From contig NZ_VSRV01000001.1 in NCBI RefSeq assembly GCF_008122525.1, positions 434,001 to 498,000 of the forward strand: a stretch of 64,000 nt of DNA, in the 5' to 3' direction. The DNA comes from Marinomonas sp. IMCC 4694 (GTDB taxonomy: Bacteria > Pseudomonadota > Gammaproteobacteria > Pseudomonadales > Marinomonadaceae). The notes beneath the pieces were generated by a model. It saw only the letters and a list, made by a program, of their open reading frames with translations. It had not been told where the DNA came from and ran no database searches. Each line of letters begins with the position of its first letter. The stretch's first letter is position 1. This document shows positions 41,789 to 51,550 of this stretch, in pieces. The translations under genes were made by a program, and so were the position numbers.

Positions 41789-42337
41789 ATGATTCGGTTA
41801 TTGGATTTTATATTTTCGTTTTTAGGGTTAGTCTGCGGTTCGCCTGTTTTATTGGTTATTTATCTAATAGGCCTTTCTGACACTGGTTCGCCTATTTTTC
41901 GTCAAGAACGAGTTGGCCGCAACAAAAAGCCTTTTGTGTTGGTGAAATTCCGCACCATGTCGGTAAATACTGCTTCCGTTGCAAGTCATTTGGCTTCCAC
42001 GTCTTCTATTACTAAATTAGGTGGCTTTTTGCGTCGTACTAAGCTGGATGAATTGCCGCAACTGTGGAATGTGTTGAAAGGCGAAATGAGCTTAGTTGGC
42101 CCACGTCCTGGGTTGTTTAATCAGCAAGAGCTTACCCAAGCCCGAGAGGCGAAAGGTGTATATGCGGTTCGACCTGGTATCACCGGTTTAGCGCAAATAT
42201 CGGATATAGATATGTCGACGCCTGAGCTGTTGGCGGAGACGGACGCGAAGATGATTGATAGTTTGTCTTTGACGTTGTATTTTTCCTATATCATTAAAAC
42301 CGTCACTGGCAGCGGATCAGGTGATCGAGTTGGTTGA
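41789..42337 (+). CDS. Initiating sugar transferase (monotopic phosphoglycosyl transferase)
   Basis: 182 residues, the short PglC/WecP-like form without the N-terminal multi-helix domain. One re-entrant hydrophobic helix (about 5-28) is followed by the hallmarks FRQERVGRNKKPFVLVKFRTM, the catalytic LRRTKLDELPQLWNVLKGEMSLVGPRP and RPGITGLAQIS. It moves a sugar phosphate from a UDP-sugar to undecaprenyl phosphate, starting O-unit synthesis at the inner membrane. It sits between the epimerase remnant and the dehydratase gene, as in many wbp-type clusters. Appears intact. Confidence 0.93.
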   Translation: MIRLLDFIFSFLGLVCGSPVLLVIYLIGLSDTGSPIFRQERVGRNKKPFVLVKFRTMSVNTASVASHLASTSSITKLGGFLRRTKLDELPQLWNVLKGEMSLVGPRPGLFNQQELTQAREAKGVYAVRPGITGLAQISDIDMSTPELLAETDAKMIDSLSLTLYFSYIIKTVTGSGSGDRVG

Positions 42338-42364
42338 GTCATTTGTTGCAGATTGGCGATGTGA

Positions 42365-42450
42365 TTTTTAGGTCGTGCATTTATGCCGACAAAAGGTTCT
42401 GGTTGCACAGATTCCGTGTCGCGCTAAAGCTGTGTCCTACTGACCATTTG
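42365..42450. repeat. Diverged copy of repeat family C
   Basis: Contains GGTCGTGCATTTATGCCGAC then ACAGATTCCGTGTCGCGCTAAAGC, matching the unit found at 34850-35035 with several changes. It fills the gap between the sugar transferase and the dehydratase gene. Confidence 0.75.
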
Positions 42451-42502
42451 GTTTGGTGATATGGCTAAACACCGGATAGGCATGAATGTATTGGATGTTT
42501 AA

Positions 42503-42873
42503 ATGAGTAAAAAAATGGACTGTATTTGGTCTTTGCCGCGGTTTTATAAGCGCGTGATCAGTTTGGTGATAGATGCCTTGTTCGTCTGCTTGGCATTTGT
42601 GTTTGCTTATTGGGCAAGGCTCGGTGAGTTTAGTAATGTGATGAACGGGCCTATTCTGTCAACATTGGCCGGTGCTGTTATAGTGACCTTGCTAGCGAAT
42701 ACGCGGCTGGGCTTGTACCGTGCGGTGTTGCGTTACCTCACTTTTCATGCTTTTACGGCGATCTTGCTCGGTGGAGTCGTATCTGCGATAAGCATTACAT
42801 CGTTTGCGTACTTTTTCAACTCGGCCATTCCCCGTACGGTTCCGATTATTTATTTTCCATTTTTTATTATATT
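42503..42873 (+). pseudogene. wbpM: WbpM/FlaA1-type nucleotide-sugar dehydratase, 5' part, split by IS5
   Basis: The first 124 codons encode the four N-terminal membrane helices of a large WbpM-class protein (from SLPRFYKRVISLVIDALFVC to YFPFFIIL). The frame then enters the IS5 left end and stops at 42901. Joined to the part from 44096 with one ATATT removed, it reads straight on (FFIIL-CGGSRLLVRAL) to give 657 residues, the normal WbpM size. The break is therefore due only to the IS. As read, no complete enzyme can be made from this end. Confidence 0.92.
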
Positions 42874-44090
42874 GAGACCTTTGCATGAGCAGTCGATCTA
42901 GCCATATTGCTTGCCAATGGTCTTTTATAAAAAATTCAATCAACGCCTTTATAAAAAACGGTCAACATCGTTAAAAATCAGTGCTCTTTAACTCATAAAA
43001 ATGCCCACATAGTCCACTTGGACGGACTTTACTTGCTATCTCAGCATTCTCGTTGGATACGAAACGCCCGTTTTAGGTTGTAAGCCATACAAATTAAACT
43101 CACCCTAGCCTGATTGCGAGCCCGTCCTAGATAACGCGCTTTACCTAACCCATAGTGCAATTTCATTATCCCAAAGACATGCTCTACACGGGAACGAATA
43201 CTGGAAAAATAACGGTTTTGCTTTTCTTGATCCTCGTTAAGAGGTCTATTACGATAAGCTCGATGGGTAATGCATTCTTTGACCTTTTTTTGCTTCAATA
43301 ACCTGCTGTGCTGGGCACTTTTGTACGCACTGTCTGCATACACTTCCCGCTCATGACCAGTGAGTATCGATTCAAATGGAATCGAATCGTGAACATTGCC
43401 TGCCGTGAGCATGACTTCTTTGACAAAACCATCCTCATCCACATTTGTATGGGCCTTAAAACCATAGGTGGTTTTACGTTTTCCATCGCTGCTTTGCTTA
43501 ACGCTATAGCCTGCTTCTGGGTCTTGCGTGTTTTTACCCTCAGCATTCTTACGAGGACGAGCATTCTTCGCTTCTATCACGCTGGCATCTATGACGCTTA
43601 TCTCACCTTGTTTGATGATCAGACTTTGTTCGGCTAACTGGGCATTGATCTCAGTCATCGCTGCGTCTAGTAATCCGTTTTTCTCTAGCAGATTACGGAA
43701 ACGCCAAATTGTACTGTGGTCGGGAACGCCTTGATCTAGGCCGACACCGACAAACCGGCGAAATAATAAGTCGCGAGCCAATGCTTTTTCCAGCGCTGGG
43801 TCACTTAGGTTGTGCCATGATTGCAATAACAAAGCTTTAAACATCATCAACGGAGGCCAAGCGCGTTCACCTTTTGTACGGTTGTGAATGTCACAGAATA
43901 ATCGCTCAATGCAGGACCAATTCAACAAGTCATGAATCTCGTCAAATTCTTCAATAAACCGATTCGATGCTTGCAGCGCATCGGCAAAGCTCTGTTGTTT
44001 TAACTCTTTCCACGCCATTTTTTGATTGCTCTTCTTTGCTTTTGGTTATTATCTCATAGGATCGAAGGAGATGATTCGTGCAAAGGTCTC
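42874..44090 (-). mobile_element. IS5-family insertion sequence
   Basis: 1,217 bases with terminal inverted repeats starting GAGACCTTTGCA at both ends, flanked by a direct repeat ATATT (42869-42873 and 44091-44095). One transposase on the minus strand. Insertion splits the wbpM-type gene in the opposite orientation. Perfect target repeat and exact frame restoration on removal point to a recent, simple insertion. Confidence 0.95.
43041..44018 (-). CDS. IS5-family transposase
   Basis: 325 residues, intact. The DUF772-type N-terminal domain (WPPLMMFKALLLQSWHNLSDPALEKALARDLLFRRF) precedes the DDE domain: Asp in SVIDASVIEAK, Asp in YADSAYKS, and Glu in RSRVEHVFGIMKLHYGL, with the IS5 YREK-like spacing. 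A central Lys/Gly-rich insert (RPRKNAEGKNTQDPEAGYSVKQ) is common in this group. No disruption, so it is probably active. Start Met lies 72 bases from the right end of the element. Confidence 0.95.
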   Translation of the reverse strand: MAWKELKQQSFADALQASNRFIEEFDEIHDLLNWSCIERLFCDIHNRTKGERAWPPLMMFKALLLQSWHNLSDPALEKALARDLLFRRFVGVGLDQGVPDHSTIWRFRNLLEKNGLLDAAMTEINAQLAEQSLIIKQGEISVIDASVIEAKNARPRKNAEGKNTQDPEAGYSVKQSSDGKRKTTYGFKAHTNVDEDGFVKEVMLTAGNVHDSIPFESILTGHEREVYADSAYKSAQHSRLLKQKKVKECITHRAYRNRPLNEDQEKQNRYFSSIRSRVEHVFGIMKLHYGLGKARYLGRARNQARVSLICMAYNLKRAFRIQREC

Positions 44091-45698
44091 ATATTGTGTG
44101 GCGGCTCGCGTTTATTAGTGCGCGCTTTGATCACACAAAAACCAAAAACTGGCATCGAAGCGGTGTTGATATTTGGTGCAGGTTCCACTGGCAGGCAGTT
44201 GGCGTTGGCGCTGCGCCAAGCGTCCGCTTATCGGGTTAAGGGATTTATTGATCACGATGGTTCGTTGGAGAACACTATCATTCAGGGTGTGCCAGTGTAT
44301 CGCCTGGATAAAATAGAAAGTCTAATGGATAAACACACTATATCTAAGGTGTTGTTGGCCATTCCTAGAGCGAGCCGATCTGAGCGTAAAAAAGTCATTG
44401 ATACCCTGATTCCCTATGCTGTCGAAGTGTTAACTGTGCCCAATTTTGACGACATCGTGACGGGCAAGGCTAAAGTCAGTGAGCTACAAGATGTTGCCGT
44501 AGACGATTTACTGGGTCGTGATGTGGTCGAGCCCGATGCTATGCTGATGGGGGCTAACATCATGGGCAAGGTCGTGATGGTGACCGGGGCCGGTGGTTCT
44601 ATTGGTTCTGAGCTGTGTCGACAGATTTTAAAACAACGACCAACGACGTTAATTTTGTTTGAAGTGTCTGAATTTGCTGTGTATCAAATACACAAAGAGT
44701 TGCTTGAAATTGTTGAAGAGCGAAGTTTAAACGTCACTATCGTGCCTTTAATTGGCTCGGTGCAGCGTATTAATCGTCTCGCTTCCACCATGAAGGCGTT
44801 TTCTGTGCAAACGGTTTACCACGCCGCGGCCTACAAACACGTGCCCTTGGTGGAATACAATGTGGTAGAAGGCGTGCGCAACAATGCCTTTGGGACGTAT
44901 TACTGTGCTAAAGCGGCGATTGAATCGGGTGTTGAGTCTTTTGTATTGATCTCCACCGACAAGGCCGTGCGACCCACCAACGTGATGGGCGCGACCAAAC
45001 GCATGGCTGAACTGGGCTTACAAGCTTTGGCACAACAAGAAGCCATAAAAGCGTCGCAACAAGAAAAATTTACCCGTTTTTGCATGGTGCGTTTTGGTAA
45101 CGTGCTTGGTTCGTCGGGTTCGGTTATCCCTGTCTTTAAAAAACAAATCGCAGAGAATCAGCCCATCACGGTGACTCACCCCGATATTATTCGTTATTTC
45201 ATGACGATACCGGAAGCCGCGCAGTTGGTGATACAAGCGGGTGCTATGGGCAAAGGCGGCGACGTATTTGTCTTAGACATGGGCGAACCGGTGAAAATCG
45301 TCGACCTAGCGGAGAACCTGATTCGTTTGTCTGGGTTGGAAGTGAAATCCGCCGCTTATCCTAGTGGCGATATCGAGATTCAATTTACCGGCTTGCGTCC
45401 GGGGGAAAAACTGTTTGAAGAATTACTTATTGGTGACAACGTCGCAGAAACGCAACATGAACGCATCATGACGGCGAAAGAGCGCTTTTTACCTTTAAAT
45501 GAATACGTTGAGACCATGGACAGGCTTGATCAAGCGTGTCATGACTTTGACCATGAAAAAATACGCCAGTTATTAATCGACGCCCCGACGGATTTTCAAC
45601 CGACAGACGGTATTGGGGATTTGGTGTGGAACGCCAGAAAAGGCCAACAGGAGAACAGCGCAAGCAACGTCGTGCCATTAAAAAAACAGATTTTATAA
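44091..45698 (+). pseudogene. wbpM: WbpM/FlaA1-type nucleotide-sugar dehydratase, 3' part
   Basis: The catalytic part of the split gene. The sequence after the IS starts in the segment CGGSRLLVRAL, goes through a CoA-binding-like domain (VLIFGAGSTGRQLA), and then the SDR domain with MVTGAGGSIGSE for NAD and the STDKAVRPTNVMGATKR catalytic segment. Met replaces the usual Tyr, as in WbpM (Ser-Met-Lys). The parent enzyme removes water from UDP-GlcNAc to make a 4-keto-6-deoxy sugar for O-antigen. The open frame can be read from within the IS end at 44022, but that start would be artificial; a shortened soluble protein cannot be excluded. Confidence 0.9.
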
Positions 45699-46314
45699 TC
45701 GTAGGGCATCATGAGCGAAGCGATTTTTTATTATTGAAATACCGTGGTTTTGTCGTTATTTGGTCATGAGTTAAGCGTCGGATTACGCCTCGTGCCTCGT
45801 CTCATCCGACCTACGGGGCTTTTGGGTTTGGGCATGTTCCGTAGGGCATCATAAGCGAAGCGTAATGTGCCGTTGGGTTTTGGTCGTATTGTGGTGCGTC
45901 AAATGTGGTGGTTGGATTTGGGGCATATTCGTAGGGCATCATAAGCGAAGCGTAATGTGCCGTGGTGGTTCGATCGTATTGTGGTGCGTCAAATGTGGTA
46001 GTTGGATTTGGGGCATATTCGTAGGGCATCATAAGCGAAGCGTAATGTGCCGTGGTGGTTCGATCGTATTGTGGTGCGTCAAATGTGGTGGTTGGATTTG
46101 GGGCATGTTCCGTAGGGCATCATAAGCGAAGCGTAATGTGCCGTTGGTTTTTGGTTGTATTGTGTGGCGTCGGATTACGCCTCGTCTCATCCGACCTACG
46201 GGGTTTTTGGGTTGATGGTTATTTTACTGTGGCTTTTGTAGGTTTCGATTAAGACGGTACGACTGTAATCAAGCAAGGTAGCGTGGTCTGATTGCGGGTA
46301 TTTTAAGGCGTGGT
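45699..46314. repeat. REP-type and 90-bp tandem repeats between wbpM and manC
   Basis: A copy of REP family A (GTAGGGCATCATGAGCGAAG, 45703 on) starts four bases past the wbpM stop. A copy of family B (GTCGGATTACGCCTCGTGCC, 45777-45829) follows. Then three tandem units begin at 45841, 45931 and 46021 (90, 90 and 91 bases) with part of a fourth at 46112; each starts GTAGGGCATCATAAGCGAAG. Another family B copy (46167-46202) closes the block. Frames through the units are by-products of the repeat. Confidence 0.9.
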
Positions 46315-47715
46315 ATGAGGGTTGTTCCGGTTGTTCTTTGTGGTGGTGTGGGCAGTCGTTTGTGGCCGTTGTCTCGTGTTCAGTTTCCTAAGCCGTGTTT
46401 TGCGTTGGTGGATGATGAGTGGAGTTTGTTGCAGCAAACGGTGCAGCGCGTTGTTGGTTGTGGTTTTGAGTCGCTTGTTGTGGTCTGTAATGAGCAGCAC
46501 CGTTTTTTGGTGGCTCAGCAGTTGCAGGCGTTGGGTGTGCAGGGCGCGACGATTGTGTTGGAGCCTGTAAGCCGTAATACAGCGCCGGCGATCGCTCTGG
46601 CGACGTTGGAAGCGCAATGTTTGTTTTCTGATGATGCTCTCTTACTTGTGTTACCTGCCGATCACGTGATTCGTGACGATTCGGCTTTTCATTATGCTAT
46701 TCAACAAGCCATTCCTTTGGCTAATCATGGTCAAGCCTTGGTGACTTTTGGTGTCGCTCCTACTCGAGCAGAAACCGGTTATGGTTATATACGAACCGGT
46801 GAGGGCTTTGCTGTGGCGGAGTTTGTGGAAAAGCCCAGTGCAGAGGCGGCTCAGTCGTATTTAGCGTCGGGGGATTACCTCTGGAACAGTGGGGTATTTT
46901 TATTTCGTGCTGATGTGTATTTGGCCGAGTTAGCGCGTTATCGTGAAGATATTTTTCAATCGGTTTCTTTGGCTTATGCACAGCGCACGGTGGATGTGGA
47001 TTTTGTGCGAATCGGGGCTGAGGCGTTTGAGGCTTGTGCGTCTGCGTCGGTTGATTATGCCGTGATCGAACACACCAATAAAGCGTATGTCGTGCCGTAT
47101 AATGGCGATTGGAGTGACATCGGTGCCTGGGATACTTTGTACGATTACGCGGATAAAGACGATCAGCAAAATGTCTTGTTGGGGGATGTGATCTCTGAAG
47201 CCTCAACGAGCTGTTATGTGCGTTCTGAATCTCGTTTGGTGGCGGCTGTCGGTGTACACAACTTGGTGATCGTTGAAACCGCGGATGCGGTGTTGGTGAT
47301 AGACAAAGACCGTGCCCAAGACGTTAAACATATTGTGTCACGGCTTAACAAGGGCGCCCGCCAAGAAAGCCAATCTCATACAAAAGTGCATCGCCCTTGG
47401 GGACGTTACGAGGTAATCGACTCTGGCGAGCGCTTTTTGGTAAAGCGCCTTGTGGTGAAGCCAGGTGGGAAGCTCAGTGTGCAAATGCACCACCATAGAG
47501 CGGAGCACTGGGTGGTTGTGTCTGGCACGGCCAAAGTGCAAAACGGTGACCAAGCTATGCTGCTGAGCGAAAACCAATCGACCTACATTCCTATTGGTGT
47601 GGTCCACGCATTGGAAAACCCGACCGACAAGGCATTAGAGTTGATAGAGGTGCAATCCGGTGACTATATTGGCGAAGACGATATTGTGCGTTTACGTGAT
47701 GCCTATGGACGATGA
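46315..47715 (+). CDS. manC: Mannose-1-phosphate guanylyltransferase / mannose-6-phosphate isomerase
   Basis: 466 residues, the bifunctional type II form (ManC/CpsB/AlgA). The nucleotidyltransferase signature is LCGGVGSRLWPLSR at residues 8-21 and VEKPSAEAAQSYL (about 170) binds sugar phosphate. The C-terminal cupin (from about 355) has KVHRPWGRYEVID and the metal motif QMHHHRAEHWVVVSGTA. It makes GDP-mannose from Fru-6-P or Man-1-P for O-antigen or exopolysaccharide. Preceded by a repeat block and followed 189 bases later by the ligase gene. Confidence 0.96.
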   Translation: MRVVPVVLCGGVGSRLWPLSRVQFPKPCFALVDDEWSLLQQTVQRVVGCGFESLVVVCNEQHRFLVAQQLQALGVQGATIVLEPVSRNTAPAIALATLEAQCLFSDDALLLVLPADHVIRDDSAFHYAIQQAIPLANHGQALVTFGVAPTRAETGYGYIRTGEGFAVAEFVEKPSAEAAQSYLASGDYLWNSGVFLFRADVYLAELARYREDIFQSVSLAYAQRTVDVDFVRIGAEAFEACASASVDYAVIEHTNKAYVVPYNGDWSDIGAWDTLYDYADKDDQQNVLLGDVISEASTSCYVRSESRLVAAVGVHNLVIVETADAVLVIDKDRAQDVKHIVSRLNKGARQESQSHTKVHRPWGRYEVIDSGERFLVKRLVVKPGGKLSVQMHHHRAEHWVVVSGTAKVQNGDQAMLLSENQSTYIPIGVVHALENPTDKALELIEVQSGDYIGEDDIVRLRDAYGR

Positions 47716-47904
47716 GGTGGTCGATGAAATGGTTTTATGACGAGAGTCGATGAAGTAAGCCGATTAAGAGAGCCGACAACGCTTCAACGACCGGTAAAAC
47801 GTGTCTTATTGTTATCAGGTTAGAGGATAAATAGATTGCCTCATGGCAGTTGTGGTAATCTTGCAGCCCAAATTGGAATTGATTACTTTTTTAAGGTGTA
47901 AGGC

Positions 47905-49167
47905 GTGCTTTTTGTGACCTCTAGCGTAACCTCTGCGATGCTTAAGTCGTTCTATTTTATTGTTTTTATGGCGTTGGTTTTTCTGATTTCTAATCCCATT
48001 CCCATTTCTATTGCTATCGCAGTCTTGTCTTTGGTGTCGATCGCGTTTTTGTTTTCGACAAATAATACACCTATCCAGCTAGACCGATACGGCAAGCTCT
48101 TTGTTGTTGTGCTATCAGCGTATTTAGTGAGCAAAATAGCGCCTTTTGTGAGCAGCGGCTTTATTGCGCGGTATCTTAGCCCTGGTTTTCATATGCTGGT
48201 GTCTTTGCCTATTTTCTTGGTGCTGTGGAAGTTATCTCGTGATACCGATGGTGAAAAGCCGCTGATAAACATCATCACGATAGCCGCTGCATTGGGTTCG
48301 TTTGGTGGCTTGGCGGTGGCGTATTATCAAACTCAAGTCTTAGGAATGGGTAGGGCGGATGGCTTCTTATTCAGTATTAATTTCGGTTTTCTTGCCGGTA
48401 CCTTGTTTGCTATTAGTCTTGGTCTGGTCGGCAAAAATCGCTTGAGTGTTTTATCTTTTTTGAGCTGTGTTGCGGCATTAGGCTCGATTATGTTGTCCGG
48501 CTCACGGGGGGCGTTGTTTCCGCTGTTGTTTGTGCTGATCGCCTGGTTGTTGTTTTCGTTTAAGCATCTACCTAAACGTTACCTAGTGGTTATCTTGGTG
48601 CTCGCCATAGCGACACCGTATTTTGCTTATAAAACGTCACCCTTTGTAAAAGCTCGGCTTGATACGGGGCTAACAGAGTTAAAACAAGTTGCAGAGGGTG
48701 ATGTGTTTCGAAGTGGCTCACTGATCGCTCGTGTGCAGCTCTGGATAGCGGCGACACATGCTTATGAGCAAAGCCCTGTATTTGGTCTGACTTACCCTGA
48801 GCGTGAGCAGCTTAACAAAACGCTGGTCGACACTGGCGAGGTAGTCCCCTGGGTGGGAACGGTCCGCCGCGGTCATGCTCATAGCCAGTATTTTGAAACC
48901 TTGGCCACAGGCGGTTTGGTGGGCATGTTTTGTTTGGCTGTGTATCTTTTTGCTCCGATGGTGATTCATTTACGGTTTCTGGTTACCAATTCGACCAATG
49001 TGTACGCTCGAACAGGGTTTTTGTTTACGCTGTCAGTGGCTGGGTTTGGTTTGACCGAGGTATTGCTGCAGCAAGAAATGATCGCAACGTATTACGCTTT
49101 TATGCAGACAATCTTTTTTGTGTTTGCTTATCGACAATGGCAAGGCGATAAGACGGAATCACAATAA
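47905..49167 (+). CDS. O-antigen ligase/polymerase family membrane protein
   Basis: 420 residues with about 11 membrane helices. The Wzy_C domain lies in the middle: SGSRGALFPLLFVLIAWLLF with the conserved Arg, then a periplasmic loop (about 245-325) containing the RRGHAHSQYFETLATGG segment, whose His-x-x-x-x-Glu-like pattern is typical of WaaL ligases. It either attaches O-chains to lipid A-core or polymerises O-units; ligase is favoured by the HSQYFE loop. Start is a GTG with AAGG upstream; an ATG 33 bases later is possible. Ends in a terminator. Confidence 0.85.
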   Translation: MLFVTSSVTSAMLKSFYFIVFMALVFLISNPIPISIAIAVLSLVSIAFLFSTNNTPIQLDRYGKLFVVVLSAYLVSKIAPFVSSGFIARYLSPGFHMLVSLPIFLVLWKLSRDTDGEKPLINIITIAAALGSFGGLAVAYYQTQVLGMGRADGFLFSINFGFLAGTLFAISLGLVGKNRLSVLSFLSCVAALGSIMLSGSRGALFPLLFVLIAWLLFSFKHLPKRYLVVILVLAIATPYFAYKTSPFVKARLDTGLTELKQVAEGDVFRSGSLIARVQLWIAATHAYEQSPVFGLTYPEREQLNKTLVDTGEVVPWVGTVRRGHAHSQYFETLATGGLVGMFCLAVYLFAPMVIHLRFLVTNSTNVYARTGFLFTLSVAGFGLTEVLLQQEMIATYYAFMQTIFFVFAYRQWQGDKTESQ

Positions 49168-49192
49168 ACACAGGGTAAAGCATTTTTTATGA

Positions 49193-49228
49193 CTAAAAAA
49201 ATGGCCGTTGTATGACGGCCATTTTTGT
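49193..49228. terminator. Terminator between the O-antigen ligase gene and fklB
   Basis: Hairpin AAAAATGGCCGT / ACGGCCATTTTT (49196-49225) with A- and T-runs on both sides; works for both converging genes. Confidence 0.9.
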
Positions 49229-49251
49229 TTCACACAGCAATAAAGAACGCG

Positions 49252-49968
49252 TTATTTTGCAGTTTCTTCTTCGGCGTTTTCGTTCACTATGTTGTGCAGT
49301 TCCACAACAAATTTCAATGCTGAGTTAGGTGGAATAGGGCCGGTGCCGCCAGGGCCGTAGGCGAGGTCGGCTGGGATGTAGAGTTCGTATTTAGACCCCA
49401 CTGCCATCAGTTGCAAGCCTTCTGTCCAGCCAGGAATCACGCCGTTTAGTGGGAAGCTGATAGATTCACCGCGCTTATAAGAGCTGTCAAATACGGTGCC
49501 GTCGGTGAGGCTGCCTTCGTAGTCGACTTCTACTGTGTCCGTTTCGGTTGGCATGGCACCATCACCTTGGGAGATGACTTTGTAAAGCAAGCCAGAATCT
49601 GTTTTCATCACGCCGTCTTCGGCTTCTTTTTCAGCCAACCAAGCGCTGGCCGCCGCGAGTGCTTCTGCAGAGGCTTTTTCTTGTTCTAGCTGTGCTTTTT
49701 GCATTTGTTCTTGCTGGTACGACTGAATAGTCTGTGTGACTTCTTCCATGCTCATTAATGGCTCTTTGCCATCGAACGCGTCTTTAAAGCCTGCCATGAA
49801 GGTGTCCATGTCCAATTCGGCGAAGTCTTGCGTCATACGAGAGCCAAACATGGTGCCGATGCTGTAACCTAGGCGTTGTCCTTGAGACTCGAGGGTAACC
49901 GCGCTGTCGTCGGCGTGGGCCATAGAAACAGAAGACATAACCAGCGCCGCGATAAGTGTTTTTTTCAT
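49252..49968 (-). CDS. FKBP-type peptidyl-prolyl isomerase (FkpA/FklB/Mip type)
   Basis: 238 residues with a signal peptide (about 1-19, ending MAHA-DD). The N-terminal helical dimerisation domain (to ~125) leads to a C-terminal FKBP fold: VEVDYEGSLTDGTVFDSSYKRGE, FPLNGVIPGWTEGLQLM, and YIPADLAYGPGGTGPIPPNSALKFVVEL. It should catalyse proline isomerisation and act as a chaperone in the periplasm or on the surface. The last residues are acidic. Monocistronic. Confidence 0.94.
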   Translation of the reverse strand: MKKTLIAALVMSSVSMAHADDSAVTLESQGQRLGYSIGTMFGSRMTQDFAELDMDTFMAGFKDAFDGKEPLMSMEEVTQTIQSYQQEQMQKAQLEQEKASAEALAAASAWLAEKEAEDGVMKTDSGLLYKVISQGDGAMPTETDTVEVDYEGSLTDGTVFDSSYKRGESISFPLNGVIPGWTEGLQLMAVGSKYELYIPADLAYGPGGTGPIPPNSALKFVVELHNIVNENAEEETAK

Positions 49969-50291
49969 AAAAAGCGTTCCATTGTTTGTTAATTTAGTAC
50001 TGAATAAAGTATTAGGTTAAAACAAGCGACAGCAAAGCAGAAACATTGGTGTACGCCTTGTGCTTTGCTAAGTCAGATTGGTCATTCCTTTATAACATAT
50101 GTTTTCTAACATAAATTAGACCGTTTATGCCAATTTAATGTTAATAGGCGAGTCAATGGACTTTTTTACTTGTTATTGACATTTGAGTGTACAGTTTGTG
50201 ATGTTTTTGGTTTGTTTAGAGTGGTTTCTTAAGAGTAGTTTGCTAAGAGCAACTCGTTAAAAGCGGCTTGGTGCTTGGCATGAGAGGCGAA
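49969..50291. other. Intergenic region upstream of the FKBP gene
   Basis: 323 AT-rich bases between two leftward genes. It must contain the promoter of the FKBP gene, but I see no confident -35/-10 pair, no repeat of the families found elsewhere, and no open frame. Confidence 0.5.
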
Positions 50292-51203
50292 TTAAACTCT
50301 CATGAACAAGGGAATCAACACCGGCACCAAAATGCTCATAATAAAGCCGCTGGCGATGCACACGGGAACGATTTGTGCCCCGTGAAATTTGCCCAACATG
50401 GGTAGGGTGAAGTCCATGGCGGTAGCGCCAGAATAGCCGACGGACATGTGGCTGTTGAGTCGCGCCAAGAAGGGGATTAAGCTCAAGGCGAGAATTTCAC
50501 GTCCGAGGTCGAGTAAAAATGCCGTCGTGCCCAGTACAGGGTTGCCTAAGCCAGTGATCAAAATCCCCGATAAACTGTACCAACCAAAGCCCGACACCAC
50601 CGCCAGCCCTTGATTCCAGCTTAACCCTAAAATGAGGCTGCCAAGCCAGCCGGCCAGCAACGTCGTCGTGATGGTTACTAAGGCGATGATCGCCCCTTGG
50701 GCGTTTAACAACAGCTTACGCAAACGATGATTGCCTTGGCGAAGTTGGCAGCCGACAAGAAACAGCAACACATACAATAAGCCGGTAACGAGCTCGTCTA
50801 TGCCCGTGAGCCAGTCTTTGGTGAGCAGCCCAACCACCACGCCACCGATCACCCACGCTATGGTTTTCACGGCATCCATCAAGGCATTGGTTTTGGTGTC
50901 AGAAGGCCCTTGTCCCAAACGGCTCGCATGCGTGCCGCCAAAGCGTAAACCGCTCAAATACAAGCCAGATAAACTCAACACACTGATCAACACAAAAAAC
51001 ACAACCGCCTGATAACCTGCGATAAGCAGCTTTTCTGCCAAGTTATCCAACGCGCCAAGGCTAAAACCGATGAGGCCAAGAATCAGATACACCAGCTGTT
51101 CCAACCCTTTCGCCACCCGTTGCGGAGTGAACACCTTGATATTGATCCAATACCCCATAAAAAGTGCGATTAATAAGGGGCCGAGCGTGATCAGAATGGT
51201 CAT
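50292..51203 (-). CDS. lysO: LysO family lysine exporter (DUF340/YbjE)
   Basis: 303 residues with about eight membrane helices. The two-domain LysO layout is visible: an N-terminal half (LYLSGLRFGG region) and a C-terminal half with the conserved SGFGWYSLSGILITGLGNPVLGTTAFLLDLGREILAL, in which SGFGWYSLSG and ELLA/EILA are family hallmarks. E. coli LysO exports L-lysine and the toxic analogue thialysine. Monocistronic here, divergent from a MATE pump. Confidence 0.92.
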   Translation of the reverse strand: MTILITLGPLLIALFMGYWINIKVFTPQRVAKGLEQLVYLILGLIGFSLGALDNLAEKLLIAGYQAVVFFVLISVLSLSGLYLSGLRFGGTHASRLGQGPSDTKTNALMDAVKTIAWVIGGVVVGLLTKDWLTGIDELVTGLLYVLLFLVGCQLRQGNHRLRKLLLNAQGAIIALVTITTTLLAGWLGSLILGLSWNQGLAVVSGFGWYSLSGILITGLGNPVLGTTAFLLDLGREILALSLIPFLARLNSHMSVGYSGATAMDFTLPMLGKFHGAQIVPVCIASGFIMSILVPVLIPLFMRV

Positions 51204-51550
51204 GTCAGGAGATCTGCCTTGAAAACGTCAATGAAGGGTAAATGTCAGCGCGATGGAAATAACGAAGCGGCATTTTCAAGGTATTTGTCGTGAAATACAA
51301 GGCAAGCATAGGCCTTGCTTTACATCGCTTTAGTGTCTTCTGATTTTCAATACTTGCTTTTATCACCAATTAATACATACATTGACGATGTTTTTGTATC
51401 ATATTCAAGATCCCAACCAAATACGGGCTCACGATTAGACCAAAGGACAAGCCAAGTGCATTGTCGAGCGATCGGTGGTAAATTGCGCGGCTAATGTGTG
51501 TGTTTTTGCATGAGTCATAATGAACAGCTACGGACAGTCGGCGGTGATGT
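51204..51550. other. Divergent promoter region between lysO and the MATE gene
   Basis: 347 bases with no open frame of note. It must drive lysO leftward and the MATE gene rightward. E. coli lysO is preceded by an ArgR site; I see no clear pair of ArgR boxes here. Confidence 0.4.

Noticed and set aside
44022..44090. Start codon for the wbpM 3' part inside the IS5 end
   Set aside because: The frame is open by chance through the IS terminus; the true gene begins at 42503 and is interrupted.
45811..46252. Open frames on both strands through the 90-bp repeats
   Set aside because: They exist only because the repeat unit length (90) is divisible by three. The products are short peptide repeats with no ribosome site.
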